Numbered from the stretch's first letter, positions 30,074 through 40,744 are shown. The stretch is 64,000 nt of DNA from Martelella alba (GCF_005217455.1 NZ_SZPQ01000002.1:186001-250000), one strand, 5' to 3'. Program-made: numbers and translations. The notes: generated from the sequence alone by a model not told the origin.

Positions 30074-31060
30074 TTATATCTTTATTTTCGAACCTATTTT
30101 CAGCGGAGTAAATTGATGTTCGGCAATTCCGGCCTTATCGAGAGCCTGTTGTAATTCCAAAGGCGGTTCATCCAGGGCCTCATCGGCCAATTCGAATACC
30201 CCCCAATGGATGGGAATAACCCGAGGGCACTGCAATTGCTGATAGAATTTTACCGCACTGGTCGGGCTCATGTGACTTTCCCCCATGAACCATTCTGGTG
30301 CATAGGCGCCAATGGGCAAGGCGGCGATATCAAAGGGCCCCAAACGCCGTCCGATTTCCGTCAACTCGTCGGTATAACCGCTGTCACCGGAAAAATAGAA
30401 TCGCCAGTCGCCGGCGTCCACCACCCAGCCGGACCAGAGGCTACGGTTGCGATCGCGCAAAGAGCGCATGCTCCAATGGCGAGCCGGCACGCAATGCAGC
30501 CGTATGCCGGCGAAATCCAGACTATCCCACCAATCACATTCCTCAACGGCCCGCACGCCATGCTTTTTCAGCCAGTCCCCCATGCCCAGCGGCGTGACAA
30601 CCTGCACGGTGGGAAAGCGCCGCAGCAATCGTCGAAGGGAACTGCGATCCAGATGATCGTAATGATTATGGGAATACACGATCAGGTCAATATCGGGCAA
30701 ATCGGCGATATCCGCCGCCAGCGGCGTTTTACGTTTGGGGCCGACGAAAGGCAGCGGGGACGCGCGCGGCCCCAGCGCCGGGTCGATCAGGACATACTTA
30801 CCGGCGATGCGCATGACCAGGCAGGCGTGCCCCAACCACCAAATGGCGTCTTCGGCGCCGCTGAAATCAGCGCGTTGCCACCAACGTTCCACAAAGGCGT
30901 CATATCCCCCTTGCGGCGCGCGGGGAAACCCGCTCTCTTTCCGTTCACGCCGCCAGCGTTTAAACGCATCGGCATTACGAATACTCGGCTCAAGGTTGCG
31001 AAATCCCGAGGGCGTATGATGGGGTTTGGCGGCGTCATACCAAGGATTGCGTTTCGGCAT
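30074..31060 (-). CDS. MBL-fold metallo-hydrolase, NAPE-PLD/RomA-like
   Basis: Metallo-beta-lactamase-fold hydrolase of the group that includes bacterial RomA-like proteins and the N-acylphosphatidylethanolamine phospholipase D family. It has 328 residues from the ATG at 31060, supported by AGGAGA on the minus strand. The zinc motif HNHYDH is at residues 131-136, with further ligands in GDSGY and IPIHWG. The substrate is not known; family members act on lipid headgroups. It is not part of the E. coli cspC-yebO neighbourhood, so it is an insertion here. No signal peptide is seen. Confidence 0.88.
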   Translation of the reverse strand: MPKRNPWYDAAKPHHTPSGFRNLEPSIRNADAFKRWRRERKESGFPRAPQGGYDAFVERWWQRADFSGAEDAIWWLGHACLVMRIAGKYVLIDPALGPRASPLPFVGPKRKTPLAADIADLPDIDLIVYSHNHYDHLDRSSLRRLLRRFPTVQVVTPLGMGDWLKKHGVRAVEECDWWDSLDFAGIRLHCVPARHWSMRSLRDRNRSLWSGWVVDAGDWRFYFSGDSGYTDELTEIGRRLGPFDIAALPIGAYAPEWFMGESHMSPTSAVKFYQQLQCPRVIPIHWGVFELADEALDEPPLELQQALDKAGIAEHQFTPLKIGSKIKI

Positions 31061-31090
31061 GATAATGTCGGTTCTCCTGTAGGCTTGATT

Positions 31091-31296
31091 TATACTCGTC
31101 ATACTTCAAGTGGCCTCATTGTCGGCTGCGGCTGCGCCCGCGCGCCCCGGTCAAGACGTTATCCATGCGCCAGGGGAGGCTGAGAGAGACATCCAGTCTC
31201 TCACCGGTGGCTCGCCGTTGGCGGTTCAAATGCGTTCCCGACGAATTTGTCGCTCCCTTGCCGCCGCGATGCGACTCGACGTATTTTGAGAATATA
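31091..31296. repeat. Long TATAC-bounded palindromic repeat, copy E
   Basis: 206 bp from TATACTCGTCATACTTCAAG to GACGTATTTTGAGAATATA. The centre has the small hairpin GAGAGACATCCAGTCTCTC. The copy at 48026-48204 contains the same centre in reverse orientation. It fills most of the 391-bp gap between the MBL gene and yebO. Confidence 0.8.
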
Positions 31297-31451
31297 CGGC
31301 AAGAATGTGGGATCTCGCCGCAAATCATACAGTAAGCGTGTTAATTTAATGTAACATAGAGAGTTGCCGGATGAAAATTTCTGCGACAATGTCAGACCAA
31401 GGTAACCGTCCGGACCAGGATGGCGCGGCAGGTCGAAAGACACGGCGGGAA

Positions 31452-31724
31452 TTACCGCTCAGCGATAAAATCCTTGAACAATGCCGGTTCGCCTGCCGGG
31501 GGCGTTTTAGTTTCCTCGTCCGCCGTCGAATGACGCCCGAGGCGCGCTAAGATCTCGGTTTGCCGTTTTTGCTGCTCCAACAGTTCGTTTAGCAGCCTTA
31601 TCTGCTCATTGGCCCGGACACTGGCGCGATTGAGGAAATACCAGACCAGCAGACCGATGAGGAAAGTCACTAGAGACAGCCCCAGAGAGGCTAGATTGAG
31701 GGTGTTTAATCCGAATTCGTTCAT
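31452..31724 (-). CDS. yebO: YebO-like membrane protein
   Basis: 90-residue single-pass membrane protein (E. coli YebO 95). The membrane helix lies at residues 12-32, followed by RASVRANEQIRLLNELLEQQ and KRQTEIL, which match the E. coli coiled segment, and the terminal IAER. Function unknown. It keeps its E. coli place between the cspC operon and mgrB, all on the minus strand. Confidence 0.9.
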   Translation of the reverse strand: MNEFGLNTLNLASLGLSLVTFLIGLLVWYFLNRASVRANEQIRLLNELLEQQKRQTEILARLGRHSTADEETKTPPAGEPALFKDFIAER

Positions 31725-31901
31725 GTCATGACCTGATTACTGATAACATCAGCATCTATCTTATCACCCCGCGGTCATCATGTATCCCACCGGACTCGTC
31801 ATACTTTACGTTGCCCCTGGGTTGGCGGCCCAGCCCCGTTTAGGAGAAGGCGCCACCGGAGGCGGCGAGAAGTATCACGCGCAATTGGGCAAAAGCCCCC
31901 G

Positions 31902-32045
31902 TTACCACGGCATCCATTTGGTGACGAAACACACTCCATTAAAGAAATCACCACCCTGATCGCAAAAGCTATTCAATGCCGACAGCCATAACAACAGGCA
32001 AAGCAGCAAGATACCTATTACCGATAGTGTCGTGTTTCTTTTCAA
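31902..32045 (-). CDS. mgrB: PhoQ feedback inhibitor MgrB
   Basis: 47-residue inner-membrane protein, exactly the E. coli length, that represses the PhoQ sensor kinase. C16, W20 and the periplasmic disulfide cysteines C28 and C39 sit at the E. coli positions, and it ends with KWMPW (E. coli QFIPW). The start is a TTG at 32045 with AAGGA eight bases upstream; no ATG is available in frame. A PhoP-type promoter lies upstream, closing the known feedback loop. Between yebO and kdgR as in E. coli, with yobH missing. Confidence 0.93.
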   Translation of the reverse strand: MKRNTTLSVIGILLLCLLLWLSALNSFCDQGGDFFNGVCFVTKWMPW

Positions 32046-32075
32046 AACCAGAGTCCTTAACTTCTCCGATACCTT

Positions 32076-32110
32076 ATCTTAGGCGTCGGAACTTAAACAA
32101 AGACTAACTG
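32076..32110 (-). promoter_or_regulatory. PhoP box and -10 of mgrB
   Basis: On the minus strand, CAGTTA (32110-32105), five bases, then TGTTTA (32099-32094) make a PhoP-box direct repeat. Exactly 12 bp later comes TAAGAT (32081-32076) as the -10, the spacing usual for PhoP-activated promoters. Confidence 0.72.
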
Positions 32111-32277
32111 TAATTCATTTATTATCTTGTTAATGATTTCACTCCGGACGTTCCGGCTCCGGCAAAAAAGAAGCACTGGAGGGCATTTTTACGCCGGACA
32201 TCCGCCGATTCAAATAGTAGCCGGCGTCCGATGCCATCTCATGTGAACGGTCGGACGCGGCGCCTGTCTGCCATTAC

Positions 32278-33069
32278 TCAAAAAGGATAATGGCGATAAC
32301 CGATTTGCACACAAATATTGCGGGCCGCCTCGTGCAACATGGCGACATAATCGTTTTTGCTCTCCTCCGAGAAGCGGAGGGTGGGAAACGAAATGCTCAG
32401 GCCGGCGATAACCACGCCGAAGCGATCGAAAATCGGCACGGCAATACAACGCAGCCCGTCCTCCTGCTCTTCGTTATCTTCGCCAAAGCCCTGTTCACGC
32501 ACCTTGACCAGCTCGGGCAGCAGGGCCCGCGCATCGGCCACCGTGCGGCGAGTGCTGCGGGTAAAAACGACCCCATCCAGAATACGGCGGGCTTCTTCCT
32601 CGTCGCGCCAGGCCAGCAGCACTTTACCAATGGCGGTGCTATAGAGCGGATTACGCCGGCCAATGCGCGAATACATGCGCAGGTTATACATAGAATCGAT
32701 TTTATGGATATAGACGATACTGTCTTCGTCCAACGAACCCAGATGGATGGTTTCCCGAGTCAGATTGGACAAGACTCGCATCTGCACATCGGCAATGCGG
32801 ATCAAATCGACGTTTTGCAGCGCCTTGGCGCCCAATTCGAACAATTTGAGGGTTAAAGCGTATTTTTCCGATTCGCCTTCCTGCGAAACGTATCCCAGGG
32901 ATTTCATGGTCTGTAAGAAACGATAGACGGTACTCTTGGACATCAATACCCGCTGGGCCAATTCGGTGATGCCGATTTCACGCTCTTCGCCCAACGCCTG
33001 GAGGATACCGAACACTTTCAAAACTGACGATACGGAATCGGGTTGTTTATCTAAATCTGCAATCGCCAT
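32278..33069 (-). CDS. kdgR: IclR-family repressor KdgR
   Basis: Repressor of pectin and hexuronate catabolism (kdgT, kdgK, eda and others), released by 2-keto-3-deoxygluconate. It has 263 residues, the E. coli and Dickeya length. The N-terminal winged HTH (GITELAQRVLMSKSTVYRFL) and the C-terminal ligand-binding domain (STAIGKVLLAW, GLRCIAVPIFDRFGVVIAGLS) are complete. Its likely target eda is kept at the other end of this window. Divergent from yebQ. Confidence 0.96.
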   Translation of the reverse strand: MAIADLDKQPDSVSSVLKVFGILQALGEEREIGITELAQRVLMSKSTVYRFLQTMKSLGYVSQEGESEKYALTLKLFELGAKALQNVDLIRIADVQMRVLSNLTRETIHLGSLDEDSIVYIHKIDSMYNLRMYSRIGRRNPLYSTAIGKVLLAWRDEEEARRILDGVVFTRSTRRTVADARALLPELVKVREQGFGEDNEEQEDGLRCIAVPIFDRFGVVIAGLSISFPTLRFSEESKNDYVAMLHEAARNICVQIGYRHYPF

Positions 33070-33259
33070 GGAGGGGTTGTCCTGGTCAGTATTTGTTTTA
33101 AAAAAAATAGAACATGATTTTCATTATAAAGGTAAGGCCGTCTTTACCGCAATGGGTTAGCGCCTCTGCCAGGCCTTATTGACGGAGGGTAATTATTACA
33201 TTTATCAAGCCGCTTGTTGATCCGATTCCACATGAAATGGTGCTAGGATAAGGGTTTTA

Positions 33260-34669
33260 ATGGTTTATGACACAAACATGATACAGAAAACCGCTGACGG
33301 AATCCCCACACCGCAACGTTACGGCGCCATCGTTACCATCGCACTGAGCATCAGCATTTCCGTACTGGATACCGCTATAGCCAATGTCGCACTGCCGACC
33401 ATCGCCAGGGAATTGCACGCCAATCCGGCAACGTCAATCTGGGTGGTCAACGCCTACCAGTTGGCCATCATTATGACGATGCTGTCTTTCGCGACGCTGG
33501 GCGATATTTATGGTTATCGGCGTGTGTATCAGTGCGGCCTGGCGGTTTTCAGTCTGATGTCGCTGGGATGCGCGCTTTCCCATACGTTGTGGATGCTCAT
33601 TGGCGCCCGGGTCATACAGGGGCTTGGCGCCGCGGCAATCATGAGTATCAATACCGCGCTGATAAGGATAATTTACCCGACGCGGATACTTGGGCGGGGA
33701 ATGGCCATCAATACCCTGGTGGTGGCGGTATCCACCGCGGCGGGCCCCACAGTGGCCGCCGGCGTACTGTCGGTGGCGCCCTGGCAATGGCTATTCGCCA
33801 TCAACGTGCCCATAGGACTGGCGGCGCTTATTCTCGGCCATCGTTTTTTACCGGCCAACCCGGTGAAAAACAAAGACCAGCGTTTCAATTACGCCAGCGC
33901 CATCCTAAACGCCCTCACCTTCGGATTGCTGTTATCGGCCATCGGGGGGTTCGCGCAGCGTATCGATAATACCGTGATACTGGTGGAATTCTGTCTGGGG
34001 GTGATATGCGCTGTCATTTTCATTCGTCACCAACTGCGCCAGCAGTGGCCGTTATTGCCGGTGGATCTCCTGCGAATTCCGCTGTTTTCCCTGTCGCTGT
34101 GCACATCAATTTGCTCTTTCTGCGCGCAAATGCTGGCCATGGTATCGTTGCCGTTCTTTCTGCAGAACACGTTGGGCCGCAGTGAAGTCGCCACCGGTTT
34201 ACTGCTAACCCCCTGGCCCCTGGCCACCATGTTTTTCGCCATGCTGGCCGGCCGGCTGATCGGCCGAATCCATGCCGGCCTGTTGGGCGCGGTCGGGCTT
34301 GGGATGTTTGCCTTGGGCCTGTTCGCCCTGGCCTGGATGCCTTCCGCCCCGGCGGATGGCGATATTATCTGGCGGATGATGCTGTGCGGCGCCGGGTTCG
34401 GTTTGTTCCAGTCACCGAATAACCACACCATCATCACCTCCGCGCCGCGCAACCGCAGCGGCGGCGCCAGCGGAATGCTCGGCAGCGCCCGGCTGGTGGG
34501 CCAGACATCGGGTGCCGCGCTGGTGGCGTTAATGCTTAATCTGTTCGGTTATAGCGGCACGCACGCTTCATTGCTGCTGGCCGGCATATTCGCCGCCGTC
34601 GCGGCCCTGGTGAGCGCGTTGCGCATCAGCCAGCCCAATCCGCAACGACAAACCAGCTCGGGCCGGTAA
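33260..34669 (+). CDS. yebQ: MFS transporter YebQ
   Basis: Major facilitator of the DHA2 drug:proton antiporter family with about 14 helices, 469 residues (E. coli 457). Motif A (GDIYGYRRVYQCG) and the antiporter motif C region (LVVAVSTAAGPTVAA) are visible, and the C-terminal half (FGLFQSPNNHTIITSAPRNR) is nearly identical to E. coli YebQ. The substrate is unknown. TAAGGGTTTTA precedes the ATG at 33260. Divergent from kdgR, as in E. coli. Confidence 0.94.
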   Translation: MVYDTNMIQKTADGIPTPQRYGAIVTIALSISISVLDTAIANVALPTIARELHANPATSIWVVNAYQLAIIMTMLSFATLGDIYGYRRVYQCGLAVFSLMSLGCALSHTLWMLIGARVIQGLGAAAIMSINTALIRIIYPTRILGRGMAINTLVVAVSTAAGPTVAAGVLSVAPWQWLFAINVPIGLAALILGHRFLPANPVKNKDQRFNYASAILNALTFGLLLSAIGGFAQRIDNTVILVEFCLGVICAVIFIRHQLRQQWPLLPVDLLRIPLFSLSLCTSICSFCAQMLAMVSLPFFLQNTLGRSEVATGLLLTPWPLATMFFAMLAGRLIGRIHAGLLGAVGLGMFALGLFALAWMPSAPADGDIIWRMMLCGAGFGLFQSPNNHTIITSAPRNRSGGASGMLGSARLVGQTSGAALVALMLNLFGYSGTHASLLLAGIFAAVAALVSALRISQPNPQRQTSSGR

Positions 34670-34706
34670 GCCGCCCGCATGTCTCTTCCGCCGGGCCGGC
34701 GCCGGA

Positions 34707-35588
34707 TTAGCGCAGATAGGTGCCGGAACGCAGCGCTTCAATACGCTTATCCAATGGCGGATGCGACATAAACAGCTCGCCAAAGGCATTGCCGCGACCA
34801 TTGATGCAAAATGCCAGCATCGCGCTTTCTTCCTGCGGTTCGTAGCTGGTTTTCAGGCGTTGCAAGGCGGCGATCATTTTTTCGCGCCCCACCAGTTTGG
34901 CCGAGCCGGCATCGGCATGAAATTCCCGATGACGGGAAAACCAGAGCGTAATCAGGCTGGCCAGCAATCCGAATACCAGTTCCAGCACCATGGAAACGGC
35001 GAAATAGATCATGGGGTTGCCATTGCCGCTTTCCCCTTCGTCCCGGTTGGACGACAGGAAGCCGGCCGCCAGTTGCGCCAGCAAGCGGGAAACAAAGATG
35101 ACAAAAGTGTTCACCACGCCCTGGATAAGCGTCATGGTCACCATATCGCCGTTGGCCACGTGACTTATTTCATGGGCGATGACCGCCTCGGCCTCATCCC
35201 GGCTCATGTTCTGCAGCAGGCCGGTACTGACGGCCACCAGCGAAGCATCGCGCCGCGCGCCGGTGGCGAAGGCGTTGATGTCCGGCGCAGGATAAAGCGC
35301 CACCTGCGGCATGGCGATACCCGCCTGACGGGCTTGCCGGCCGACGGTCTCCAGCAGCCAACGCTCGGTGGCATCGCGCGGCTGTTCAATGACCCGGCCG
35401 CCCACCGAGCGCAGCGCCATCGATTTCGACATCCATAACGAAATGAACGCGCCGCCGAACCCGAACAGGCCGGCCATGATCATCAGTCCGGCAACGCTGG
35501 AAGACTGGATGCCCGTCAGGTTCAGAACCAGACCAAACACCAGCATAACCGCCAGATTGGTTAGCAGAAACAGAGCTATGCGCATCAT
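34707..35588 (-). CDS. htpX: Membrane protease HtpX
   Basis: Zinc metalloprotease of the inner membrane that helps FtsH remove misfolded membrane proteins. It has 293 residues, the E. coli length. The zinc motif HEISH is at 139-143, the third ligand lies in [11 protein letters not shown], and the two N-terminal and two central membrane helices are present. In E. coli it is induced by CpxR. Convergent with yebQ. Confidence 0.97.
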   Translation of the reverse strand: MMRIALFLLTNLAVMLVFGLVLNLTGIQSSSVAGLMIMAGLFGFGGAFISLWMSKSMALRSVGGRVIEQPRDATERWLLETVGRQARQAGIAMPQVALYPAPDINAFATGARRDASLVAVSTGLLQNMSRDEAEAVIAHEISHVANGDMVTMTLIQGVVNTFVIFVSRLLAQLAAGFLSSNRDEGESGNGNPMIYFAVSMVLELVFGLLASLITLWFSRHREFHADAGSAKLVGREKMIAALQRLKTSYEPQEESAMLAFCINGRGNAFGELFMSHPPLDKRIEALRSGTYLR

Positions 35589-35869
35589 AAAGTCGAGTGT
35601 CCCCTGAAAAAGTCACGCCCATCGCGTTACTGGGATCGTATGGTCTCCAGCAACGTTTTCAAGGTTTACTTAACATTAAGTGTCTAAAAAGACATAACTT
35701 TACATTTTGTAAATATTTATTGAAGCAGCAGGACACCCGGCAAGGGGTAAAACAAGGGCGCCGAGTAGGCGCCCTGGAAGTCCCGTCACAGTGCGACATG
35801 TTGTGCTTATGCCCGACAAAGGCGTCGCTCGCAAACCGTCGCGTCGCAACGGGAATGGCTTCGGATCTG

Positions 35870-37924
35870 TTATTTCACCGCCACCGGCCTAAGCGGTTGC
35901 TGGCCGCTTTCCAACCTGGCCAGATCCAGGGCGATATGTTCAGTTTCGTCCAGATAGGGATCAGGCTCATGGTAGTCTTTAGGTAAGGCGTCCAGCGATT
36001 TGATGGGTTTTTTGCCTTCGCGCTTGAAACGGTCGTTGATCCGTTGCAGCCGAATGGCGTCATCCTCATGGTTTTCCTTCTCCCGCTGAGCCAGGTTGAG
36101 CGATACGATATTGCGTTTATCCTTGGTCGCGTTGAAGCGCGCAATATCCTGGGCGATATATTGGAACTCGGGATCCGCCGCAATCCGTGCTTGATGCGCC
36201 TTGATTAATTCCGGCAGGAAGGGCTTCAAATCACCGACTTTGGTGTAAGTCGCCGCATTGATGCTGTCCCACGGCAAGGCGTTATCTTCGAACTTCTCGC
36301 CGGTTTCAATAGCGGCGGCTTCGTCGCCGGTGGGCATGATAATATCCGGCACCACGCCTTTGCGCTGGGTGCTGCCGCCGGTCACCCGGTAAAATTTCTG
36401 GATGGTGTACTGAATGGAGCCCAGCGGCGGCCAATCAGGACGCAGCATCTGATCATAGATCCTATTCAGCGAACGGTACTGCTGCACGGTGCCTTTGCCA
36501 AAGGTCGGTTCGCCCACAATCAGCGCCCGGCCATAGTCCTGCATGGCGGCGGCGAAAATTTCCGATGCCGAGGCGCTGAAGCGATCTACCAACACCACCA
36601 GCGGGCCTTTGTAATAAACGATGCCGTCGGTGTCGCTGTCTTCCCTGACTTTGCCGTTATTGTCCCGCACCTGTACGATAGGCCCGCTGGGGATAAACAG
36701 ACCCGACAACGAAACGGCTTCGGTTAGCGCCCCGCCGCCGTTGGTGCGTAAATCGATAACGACGCTGTCGACATTTTGTTTTTCCAGTTTTTGCAACTGC
36801 ACCTTGACATCATCGGTCAGACCGACATAAAAACCGGGAATATCCAGCACCGCCACTTTCTGGCCATCGACCCGTTTAATGGTCATTTTCACCGCGCGAT
36901 CCTCCAGACGGATACGCTCGCGGGTTACGGTGACGATGCGGGTTTTGGTGCCCTTGCCCGCCGGCAGGATTTCCAGCCTCACTTTGCTGCCCTTCGGGCC
37001 TTTAATCAGGGCCACCACATCGTCAAGACGCCAGCCAATGACATCCACCAGGGGCTTGCCGGTCTGACCGACGCCCACCACCCGGTCGCCGACGGCGATG
37101 GCCTTGCTCTTGGCCGCCGGCCCGCCCGGCACCAGCGAGTTGATCACGGTGTAATCGTCGTCCATCTGCAATACCGCGCCGATGCCTTCCAGCGACAGAC
37201 TCATTTCGGTATTGAATTGTTCGGTGTTGCGCGGCGAGAGGTAATTGGTGTGCGGGTCGATTTCATGGGCGAAAGCGTTCATGATCATCTGGAACACATC
37301 TTCGCTATTACTTTGCGCCAGACGGCGAATGGCGAACTGATAACGCTTGGTGAGAATATCGCGAATCTCGCCGTCGCTTTTACCGGTCAGCTTAAGATTC
37401 AGCTCATCGTATTTCACCTTAGCGTCCCATAGCCTGTTCAGCTCATCCTCGCTTTGCGGCCAGGGCGCCTTACTGCGATCGAGATCGATGGTGTCGTTGC
37501 CGGTGAAATCCATCGGTTTGGTCAGACGGGACAGCGCATACTGGTAACGCTCGAAACGGCGCTGCTGGGCCATGTTATAAAGCGCGAAAGGCACATCCAG
37601 CTTGCCGCTTTTCAGTTCGTCATCCAAAACATCTTTTTTGTCGGCGAACTTCGCAATGTCGGACGCCAACAGGACGTTATGGTTGTAGTCCAGCATGTTC
37701 AGGTAACGGGCGAAGATTTTTTCCGAGAAAGCGTCGTCCAGATCGAACTGACGATAATGGGAACGGGTAAACCGGGCGGTAACGCGCTGGCTGACCGTTA
37801 TTTGCTGCACTTCCTCATGCAACTGGGGTATCTGGTCGGCACGGGTAATCTTGACTTCCGCCGAGATAGCCGATCCTGCCAGTAGTAATCCCGCTAGTGC
37901 AGTGATTCTGACAAATGTGTTCAT
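35870..37924 (-). CDS. prc: Tail-specific protease Prc
   Basis: Periplasmic serine protease that trims PBP3 (FtsI) and degrades MepS with the adaptor NlpI. It has 684 residues (E. coli 682). It has a signal peptide (residues 1-22), a PDZ domain in the middle (GIGAVLQMDDDYTVINSLVP) and the Ser/Lys dyad regions SASASEIFAAAMQDYG and GEPTFGKGTVQ. It follows proQ by 19 bp on the same strand. Its known substrate FtsI makes the PBP3 paralogue nearby a possible second substrate, which is inference. Confidence 0.97.
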   Translation of the reverse strand: MNTFVRITALAGLLLAGSAISAEVKITRADQIPQLHEEVQQITVSQRVTARFTRSHYRQFDLDDAFSEKIFARYLNMLDYNHNVLLASDIAKFADKKDVLDDELKSGKLDVPFALYNMAQQRRFERYQYALSRLTKPMDFTGNDTIDLDRSKAPWPQSEDELNRLWDAKVKYDELNLKLTGKSDGEIRDILTKRYQFAIRRLAQSNSEDVFQMIMNAFAHEIDPHTNYLSPRNTEQFNTEMSLSLEGIGAVLQMDDDYTVINSLVPGGPAAKSKAIAVGDRVVGVGQTGKPLVDVIGWRLDDVVALIKGPKGSKVRLEILPAGKGTKTRIVTVTRERIRLEDRAVKMTIKRVDGQKVAVLDIPGFYVGLTDDVKVQLQKLEKQNVDSVVIDLRTNGGGALTEAVSLSGLFIPSGPIVQVRDNNGKVREDSDTDGIVYYKGPLVVLVDRFSASASEIFAAAMQDYGRALIVGEPTFGKGTVQQYRSLNRIYDQMLRPDWPPLGSIQYTIQKFYRVTGGSTQRKGVVPDIIMPTGDEAAAIETGEKFEDNALPWDSINAATYTKVGDLKPFLPELIKAHQARIAADPEFQYIAQDIARFNATKDKRNIVSLNLAQREKENHEDDAIRLQRINDRFKREGKKPIKSLDALPKDYHEPDPYLDETEHIALDLARLESGQQPLRPVAVK

Positions 37925-37943
37925 GCCCTGGTCGGCCTCCGTA

Positions 37944-38666
37944 TCAGAACTGCAGGTGTTCTGCGCGTACTATCAACGCCATTCCGGATGAAAGCTGCAC
38001 ACGTACCCCTTCTTTGGCGATTTCTGTTACTGTCGCTTCCATGGGATCTTTGCCTACCTTGATTTTAACGGCCTGGCCGATTTGCAGTTTGGATATGTCG
38101 ACCACCGATGCCTGAGGCAGGGGGGCGACTTTTGGGGTTTCTTTCGCATCTCGCGACGGACGTTCGCCCTTTGGCCGGTTGGCCGGACGCGGTTTACGCG
38201 GCCTGAAAGCGGATTCATCGGGGACCTTGCGGCTGCGTTCCGCGTCGGCCGGGTTGGCGGCGGGACGGCGGGGAGCGGAATGGGCGTGTTCATTTTGTTC
38301 GCGTTTTTTCGCCTGCTGGGCGGCACGTTGCTGCTGTACCCGCGCTTTGGCTTCTTCGAGCTGTTTGCGCGCATGCTCCACATGCTGCGCTTCCAGTTCG
38401 CCGCAGGGATTACCGTCGAGATCGACCCGCTGGGCGCCGAGTTTGATCCCGTACAAATAACGCCAGCTTGATGTATAAAGCCGCAGGGCGGAGCGCAACT
38501 GGGTTTTGCTGACGCGTTCTTCTCCCTGCACCCGGGCAACCAGATCGGCGAAGATACCTATCTTCAGCGGCCGCGCCTCACCCTCGGCGGTGAAACAGAG
38601 CGGAAAACGCTCGGCCAAAAAAGCAATCACTTCTTTGTTACTGTTCAACTTGGGTTGATTTTCCAT
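37944..38666 (-). CDS. proQ: RNA chaperone ProQ
   Basis: Global RNA-binding protein of the FinO family that stabilises many small RNAs and mRNA 3' ends. It has 240 residues (E. coli 232). The N-terminal FinO domain (about 1-115) contains ITPATCL-like core [17 protein letters not shown] in diverged form, then a basic, low-complexity linker (120-180) and a C-terminal Tudor-like domain ([20 protein letters not shown]). Directly upstream of prc and probably cotranscribed, as in E. coli. Confidence 0.96.
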   Translation of the reverse strand: MENQPKLNSNKEVIAFLAERFPLCFTAEGEARPLKIGIFADLVARVQGEERVSKTQLRSALRLYTSSWRYLYGIKLGAQRVDLDGNPCGELEAQHVEHARKQLEEAKARVQQQRAAQQAKKREQNEHAHSAPRRPAANPADAERSRKVPDESAFRPRKPRPANRPKGERPSRDAKETPKVAPLPQASVVDISKLQIGQAVKIKVGKDPMEATVTEIAKEGVRVQLSSGMALIVRAEHLQF

Positions 38667-38761
38667 GAAATTTCCTGATTACAACGGGTTTGCCAACCAG
38701 CGCAGGCATGAACAGGCGACATTATAATGACGCCATCGGCAAATGCCACGTTATCCGTATA

Positions 38762-39259
38762 TCAATATAGGGTATTATTGATAAATCTCCGCAGATCAGT
38801 TTGTTCTAATTGCTGGCAAAGCCGCTCCACCAAAGCTTTCAGGCCGTCTTCGTCTTCCTGATCGAAGCGCCGATAAATCGTGCTATCGATATCAAGCACC
38901 GCCACCACCTGGCCATTTTGGACGATGGGCAGTACGATTTCCGACAGGCTGGCGGCATCGCAGGCAATGTGGCCGGCGAAGGCATGCACGTCATCCACCC
39001 GCTGGACGCGGTTTTCCGCCGCGGCCGTACCGCAAACGCCTCTGCCCACGGGAATACTGACGCAGGCGATTTTTCCCTGAAACGGTCCCAGGGTCAGTGT
39101 ATCACCTTCACGCAGATAAAAGCCGGCCCAATTAACGTCTTCGAGTTGTTCAAAAAGCAATGCGCTGACATTGGCCAGCGTCGCGATGAAATGCGTTTCG
39201 TCGGCGATAAGGCCGGACATATTTTGTAGTAATTCGCTATAGAATTGTGGTTTTTTCAT
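38762..39259 (-). CDS. msrC: Free methionine-(R)-sulfoxide reductase
   Basis: GAF-domain enzyme that reduces free Met-R-sulfoxide. It has 165 residues from the ATG at 39259, exactly the E. coli length. The three catalytic and resolving cysteines are C66, C76 and C100 (GKIACVSIPVGRGVCGTA, GHIACDAAS). A long upstream reading to 39778 has no family similarity and is rejected. Divergent from letA. Confidence 0.96.
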   Translation of the reverse strand: MKKPQFYSELLQNMSGLIADETHFIATLANVSALLFEQLEDVNWAGFYLREGDTLTLGPFQGKIACVSIPVGRGVCGTAAAENRVQRVDDVHAFAGHIACDAASLSEIVLPIVQNGQVVAVLDIDSTIYRRFDQEDEDGLKALVERLCQQLEQTDLRRFINNTLY

Positions 39260-39493
39260 AGGTGAACCGATAGATGAGCTAATCTGTCTGATATTAGCTG
39301 GAAAAACGCTACTATAAGATAAGCAATAAGTGCCTACCGCCACAAGATTAATTCGATGCCGCTTCACAAAGTCGTCGGCGACGGGTATGTTTGCGCTACT
39401 AAGGCGCCCGGCAATGTTTATCCGCGGCGCGGCGCCAGCGGGTATGTTTAAGACGACGTGTAAGGCTTGGGTTCGAATAAGACTTTCCGGAAT

Positions 39494-40744
39494 ATGAATA
39501 TTAAGCAAATCCGCTATGCCCTCCCCGAAGGCCGCTATCAACGTTGCGCCCAGTGCGATACTCTGTTTTTGCTGCCGTCCCTGGCGCAAAACCAGGACGC
39601 TTTTTGTCCCCGTTGCCGCGCCAGAGTGGCCCACGGCAATGAATGGTCTTTGCGTCGGCTGGCCGCCATGGCGCTCTCCATGCTGGTGCTTATGCCCTTC
39701 GCCTACGGCGACCCCCTTATCAGTATCCGTTTGCTGGGCACGTCCATTCACGCCGATCTGCTGCATGGGATCTGGCAAATGGCCGTGCAGGGCGACCCGA
39801 TTACCGCCAGCATGGTGGCTTTTTGCACCATCGGCGCCCCTTGCACGCTGGTGTTTTCCCTCCTCTATCTGTTTATCTGCCGGCGGCTGGGGCTGAATCC
39901 GCGCCCTATCCTGGTAACCCTTAACCGCTTAAAAGAATGGGCGATGCTGGACGTCTATCTGATCGGCCTGGCGGTGGCGGCCATCAAGGTCAAAGATTAT
40001 GCCGATGTCGATGCCGGCCTGGCGCTGCCGGCTTTTGTCGCGTTGTCGCTGCTCAGTATCCTGACGCTGGTTCGCCTTAATCTTGGTTATTTATGGCAGA
40101 CGTTTTATCCACAGCCCGCGCCGCCGCCTTTTCGCCTGAATACCGCCGCGCTCAGGGTTTGCCTGGCCTGTAATTTCACCGGCGTGCCGGATAGCCGCGG
40201 CCGTTGTCCCCGATGCCATGTTCCGTTGCGCCCCCGGCGGCGCCAAAGTCTGCAAAAGACCTGGGCGGCACTGGTCGCAGCGATAATTCTGCTGGTGCCG
40301 GCCAATCTTTTGCCGATATCGATTATTTATGTCAACGGCAACCGTACCGAGAGCACCATCCTGGCCGGTATCGGGCAACTGGCGGCCAATAACATCCCGG
40401 TGGCGGCGGTGGTCTTTATCGCCAGTATTCTGGTGCCTTTTCTGAAAATCCTGGTACTGCTGGCCGTGTTGCTGAGCATTCATCTTAAGGCGCGGCACGG
40501 ATTGAAAACCCGTATCCGTCTGCTGCGCTTCGTCAGTTGGATTGGCCGTTGGTCCATGCTGGATTTGTTCGTCATATCCATCATGATGTCCCTGGTCGAT
40601 CGCGACCAACTGTTGGCCTTTACTATGGGACCGGCGGCCTTTTATTTCGGCTCGGCCGTCATTTTGACTATTCTCGCTGTCGAGTGGTTGGACAGCCGTT
40701 TGATATGGGACGCACATGCCGCAAATGCCGACTACGCCGACTAG
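39494..40744 (+). CDS. letA: Intermembrane lipid transport protein LetA
   Basis: Inner-membrane partner of LetB in lipid traffic between the membranes. It has 416 residues from the ATG at 39494 (E. coli 427), with two PqiA-type halves, each with a zinc-ribbon-like CxxC pair (CAQC..CPRC near the start, CLAC..CPRC near 225-245) and four membrane helices. An earlier alternative start at 39467 has weak support. Its last 29 bases overlap letB, so translation is coupled. Confidence 0.95.
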   Translation: MNIKQIRYALPEGRYQRCAQCDTLFLLPSLAQNQDAFCPRCRARVAHGNEWSLRRLAAMALSMLVLMPFAYGDPLISIRLLGTSIHADLLHGIWQMAVQGDPITASMVAFCTIGAPCTLVFSLLYLFICRRLGLNPRPILVTLNRLKEWAMLDVYLIGLAVAAIKVKDYADVDAGLALPAFVALSLLSILTLVRLNLGYLWQTFYPQPAPPPFRLNTAALRVCLACNFTGVPDSRGRCPRCHVPLRPRRRQSLQKTWAALVAAIILLVPANLLPISIIYVNGNRTESTILAGIGQLAANNIPVAAVVFIASILVPFLKILVLLAVLLSIHLKARHGLKTRIRLLRFVSWIGRWSMLDLFVISIMMSLVDRDQLLAFTMGPAAFYFGSAVILTILAVEWLDSRLIWDAHAANADYAD

